DNA of 17,530 nucleotides. Source: Trachipleistophora hominis (Eukaryota; Microsporidia; Pleistophoridae). Of this stretch, positions 16,123 through 17,530 are shown piece by piece. The stretch spans positions 7,868-25,397 of the forward strand of contig JH993973.1 of the NCBI GenBank assembly GCA_000316135.1, read 5' to 3'. A model generated the notes under the pieces. That model saw nothing but the letters and a program-made list of their open reading frames with translations, was not told the DNA's origin and ran no database searches. The translations under genes and the position numbers were made by a program. Position 1 is the first letter of the stretch; each line of letters opens with the position of its first letter.

Positions 16123-16341
16123 ATGGCCGTGTTCGATCTTAGCGGAGTAGAAAAGCGTTCGAACTGGGTAGTACATCGAAAGGAATATAAAAAACGTTAT
16201 GATAAACTTTCAGTGAAGGGCGAATTTTTAGGAAGAAATAGATGCTTTGTTATCGGAGGGCTCTTTTATATGCTGGCAGCATTAGGAGTATCAACTTTTA
16301 TATGCATCATTCCATCTTTGAAACGAAAGGTGTATAATTAG
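16123..16341 (+). CDS. 72-residue single-span membrane protein
   Basis: The product has a polar, basic N-terminal half (residues 1-40, with KRSNWVVHRKEYKKRYDK), one hydrophobic span at about 41-64 (CFVIGGLFYMLAALGVSTFI...) and a short basic tail (LKRKVYN). It lacks a signal peptide and would sit as a near tail-anchored protein, probably N-terminus in the cytosol. Size and layout recall RAMP4/Ysy6 (SERP) of the ER translocon, and KLSVKGEF faintly resembles its KNITxRG motif, but the match is weak. An ATG at 16087 opens only a 9-codon frame. A CCC lies 29 nt upstream, further than at the other genes. The coding sequence is less AT-rich than its surroundings, which supports a real gene. Confidence 0.55.
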   Translation: MAVFDLSGVEKRSNWVVHRKEYKKRYDKLSVKGEFLGRNRCFVIGGLFYMLAALGVSTFICIIPSLKRKVYN

Positions 16342-17530
16342 CGTGTGTTCAATAGTATCTGTTTTCTGTTCATGATTTTTCTTTTATACATCACTTCTAC
16401 GCGAATTGCATTTCCTTGTAAAGGTAGGAAAATTAATCTATGGTCGTTTATAATATTTTCTTACAACTATTGGCCTGAAAAGATTAATATGTACGTTTGA
16501 AATACGTAAATTTAATAACCTTATTGCATCGATCCCTGAATGCTATACAAGGTTCTTTAAGTATGATCAATTACATTTATATAAATGTATCCTTAGCGAT
16601 AGATTCATTAGTTTAAGTCGGTATTTATTTTGGTCGATACCCAGCTCGTAATATGTGAGATGGCGTTTATTACTGTCATAGACCCTATTTAGTGGTCATT
16701 TGTTGTATTATTATGTGATTTTATAGTGATAGTGTATTTGTTTGTCATGGTATATATATGTTAATTACTATATTAATTAGTATCTCTTATTGATTATATA
16801 GCTTGTTGTATGCTATCACGATATGTTAGTTATGATTTTCATTAAAAATTGAAATTAATTTTTAGTTTTCTCTCTAACAATCGGTCAATTGGCGAGTTAT
16901 TTTTTTAAATCCTTGTTCCGTGCTGAAATTCGGAATATGCTGTACCTAATATGTAACCCAAATAGTGAGAACAGAACAAAGGCAGATGTGTTTAAAACTC
17001 TGTACGAGTAATACAACACGTTTAATTAATAGCTGAATACAAATAACTCGAAATGAATCTAGGCTGTGATATTCGGGTTAAAATGACTTTTTAGATTACG
17101 CCATAACCAATAAACCTACGAATGAAAATATGACAAATAAGTGATTAGATATACACAAACTGTTCTAGTGAAAGATGCTCATAGGTCTCAAACTGGTAAC
17201 TCTATATGTTATAGTACTTCATAGATAGTTTTGGTACATGAAATCTACGTTACATTTCGAACATTAACAAGTCTTTTCGCTTCATTTTGATATTTTTAAC
17301 AGACTTTACATGTTCTAGTGGGATATTGCCTCTATAATGTCGTTAAATGAATACGTTTATTCAGTTTCCAAATGTTATCCGAACTATAACTATGTATCTT
17401 AAGTAACATATGAACTCCACTTGAACATAAAGTATTAAATGTTCATCCATAAAAGAAGGTACAAGAGCCAATTTAAACGTTTCAGTTTGACCCAATATAT
17501 CGATTAAAAGCTCGATTCGTAGTGGTCATG
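16342..17530. other. AT-rich spacer to window end, no gene seen
   Basis: About 1.2 kb with stops in all frames, no C-run/ATG pair and no recognised RNA gene. A small inverted repeat TTCCG/CGGAA is present at about 16916-16935. Confidence 0.55.

Noticed and set aside
1..17530. CRISPR arrays, bacterial operons or prophage
   Set aside because: There are no regularly spaced repeats, no Shine-Dalgarno pattern and no bacterial or phage proteins; all recognised genes are eukaryotic.

Overview
The window looks like nuclear DNA of a microsporidian (obligate intracellular fungal relative). It carries short, intron-free, divergent eukaryotic housekeeping genes: V-ATPase subunit B, the small RFC clamp-loader subunit, an acidic ribosomal stalk protein and importin-beta. 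Most of these are shorter than their yeast counterparts. They sit in AT-rich spacer, and a C-run lies directly in front of nearly every start codon, as described for microsporidian promoters. Only about 40% of the window is coding, so this would be one of the expanded, spacer-rich microsporidian genomes rather than a compact Encephalitozoon type. Species is not determined; a Trachipleistophora-like genome is a guess.

Layout. 1-725 is a GC-rich, hairpin-dense segment unlike everything else, perhaps the end of a retroelement or a structured RNA. It abuts the last codons of an unidentified gene (706-819). V-ATPase B (1821-3276, minus) is intact except for one extra base that splits its reading frame. 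4961-7292 is the densest island: a 180-residue protein with an importin-alpha-like N-terminus, a small basic protein (possibly LYR family), a probable Ada3/Ngg1 homologue and, divergently, a broken YEATS-like gene. RFC (Rfc5/human RFC3 type, minus) is at 8617-9678, a P1/P2 stalk protein at 11240-11566, importin-beta at 13544-15751, and a 72-residue single-span membrane protein at 16123-16341. The spacers are AT-rich and mostly featureless.

How the genes relate. There is no operon logic; these are separately promoted genes. The shared signature is the expression signal: an AT stretch, then CCC to CCCCC, then ATG within about 20 nt. In two genes an ATG lies upstream of the C-run and is probably not used, so the starts given here are shortened. 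Three gene ends have AATAAA overlapping the stop codon, implying very short 3' UTRs. Thematic links are nuclear import (importin-beta plus the IBB-like protein) and chromatin acetylation (Ada3-like plus YEATS-like, head to head).

The best leads are the single-base frameshift in V-ATPase B, the C-run start rule, a dispersed repeat in which one copy carries a 53-bp insertion flanked by 15-bp direct repeats, the Ada3/YEATS pair, and the short IBB-like protein. All family assignments were made by eye from remembered family motifs, without any search.
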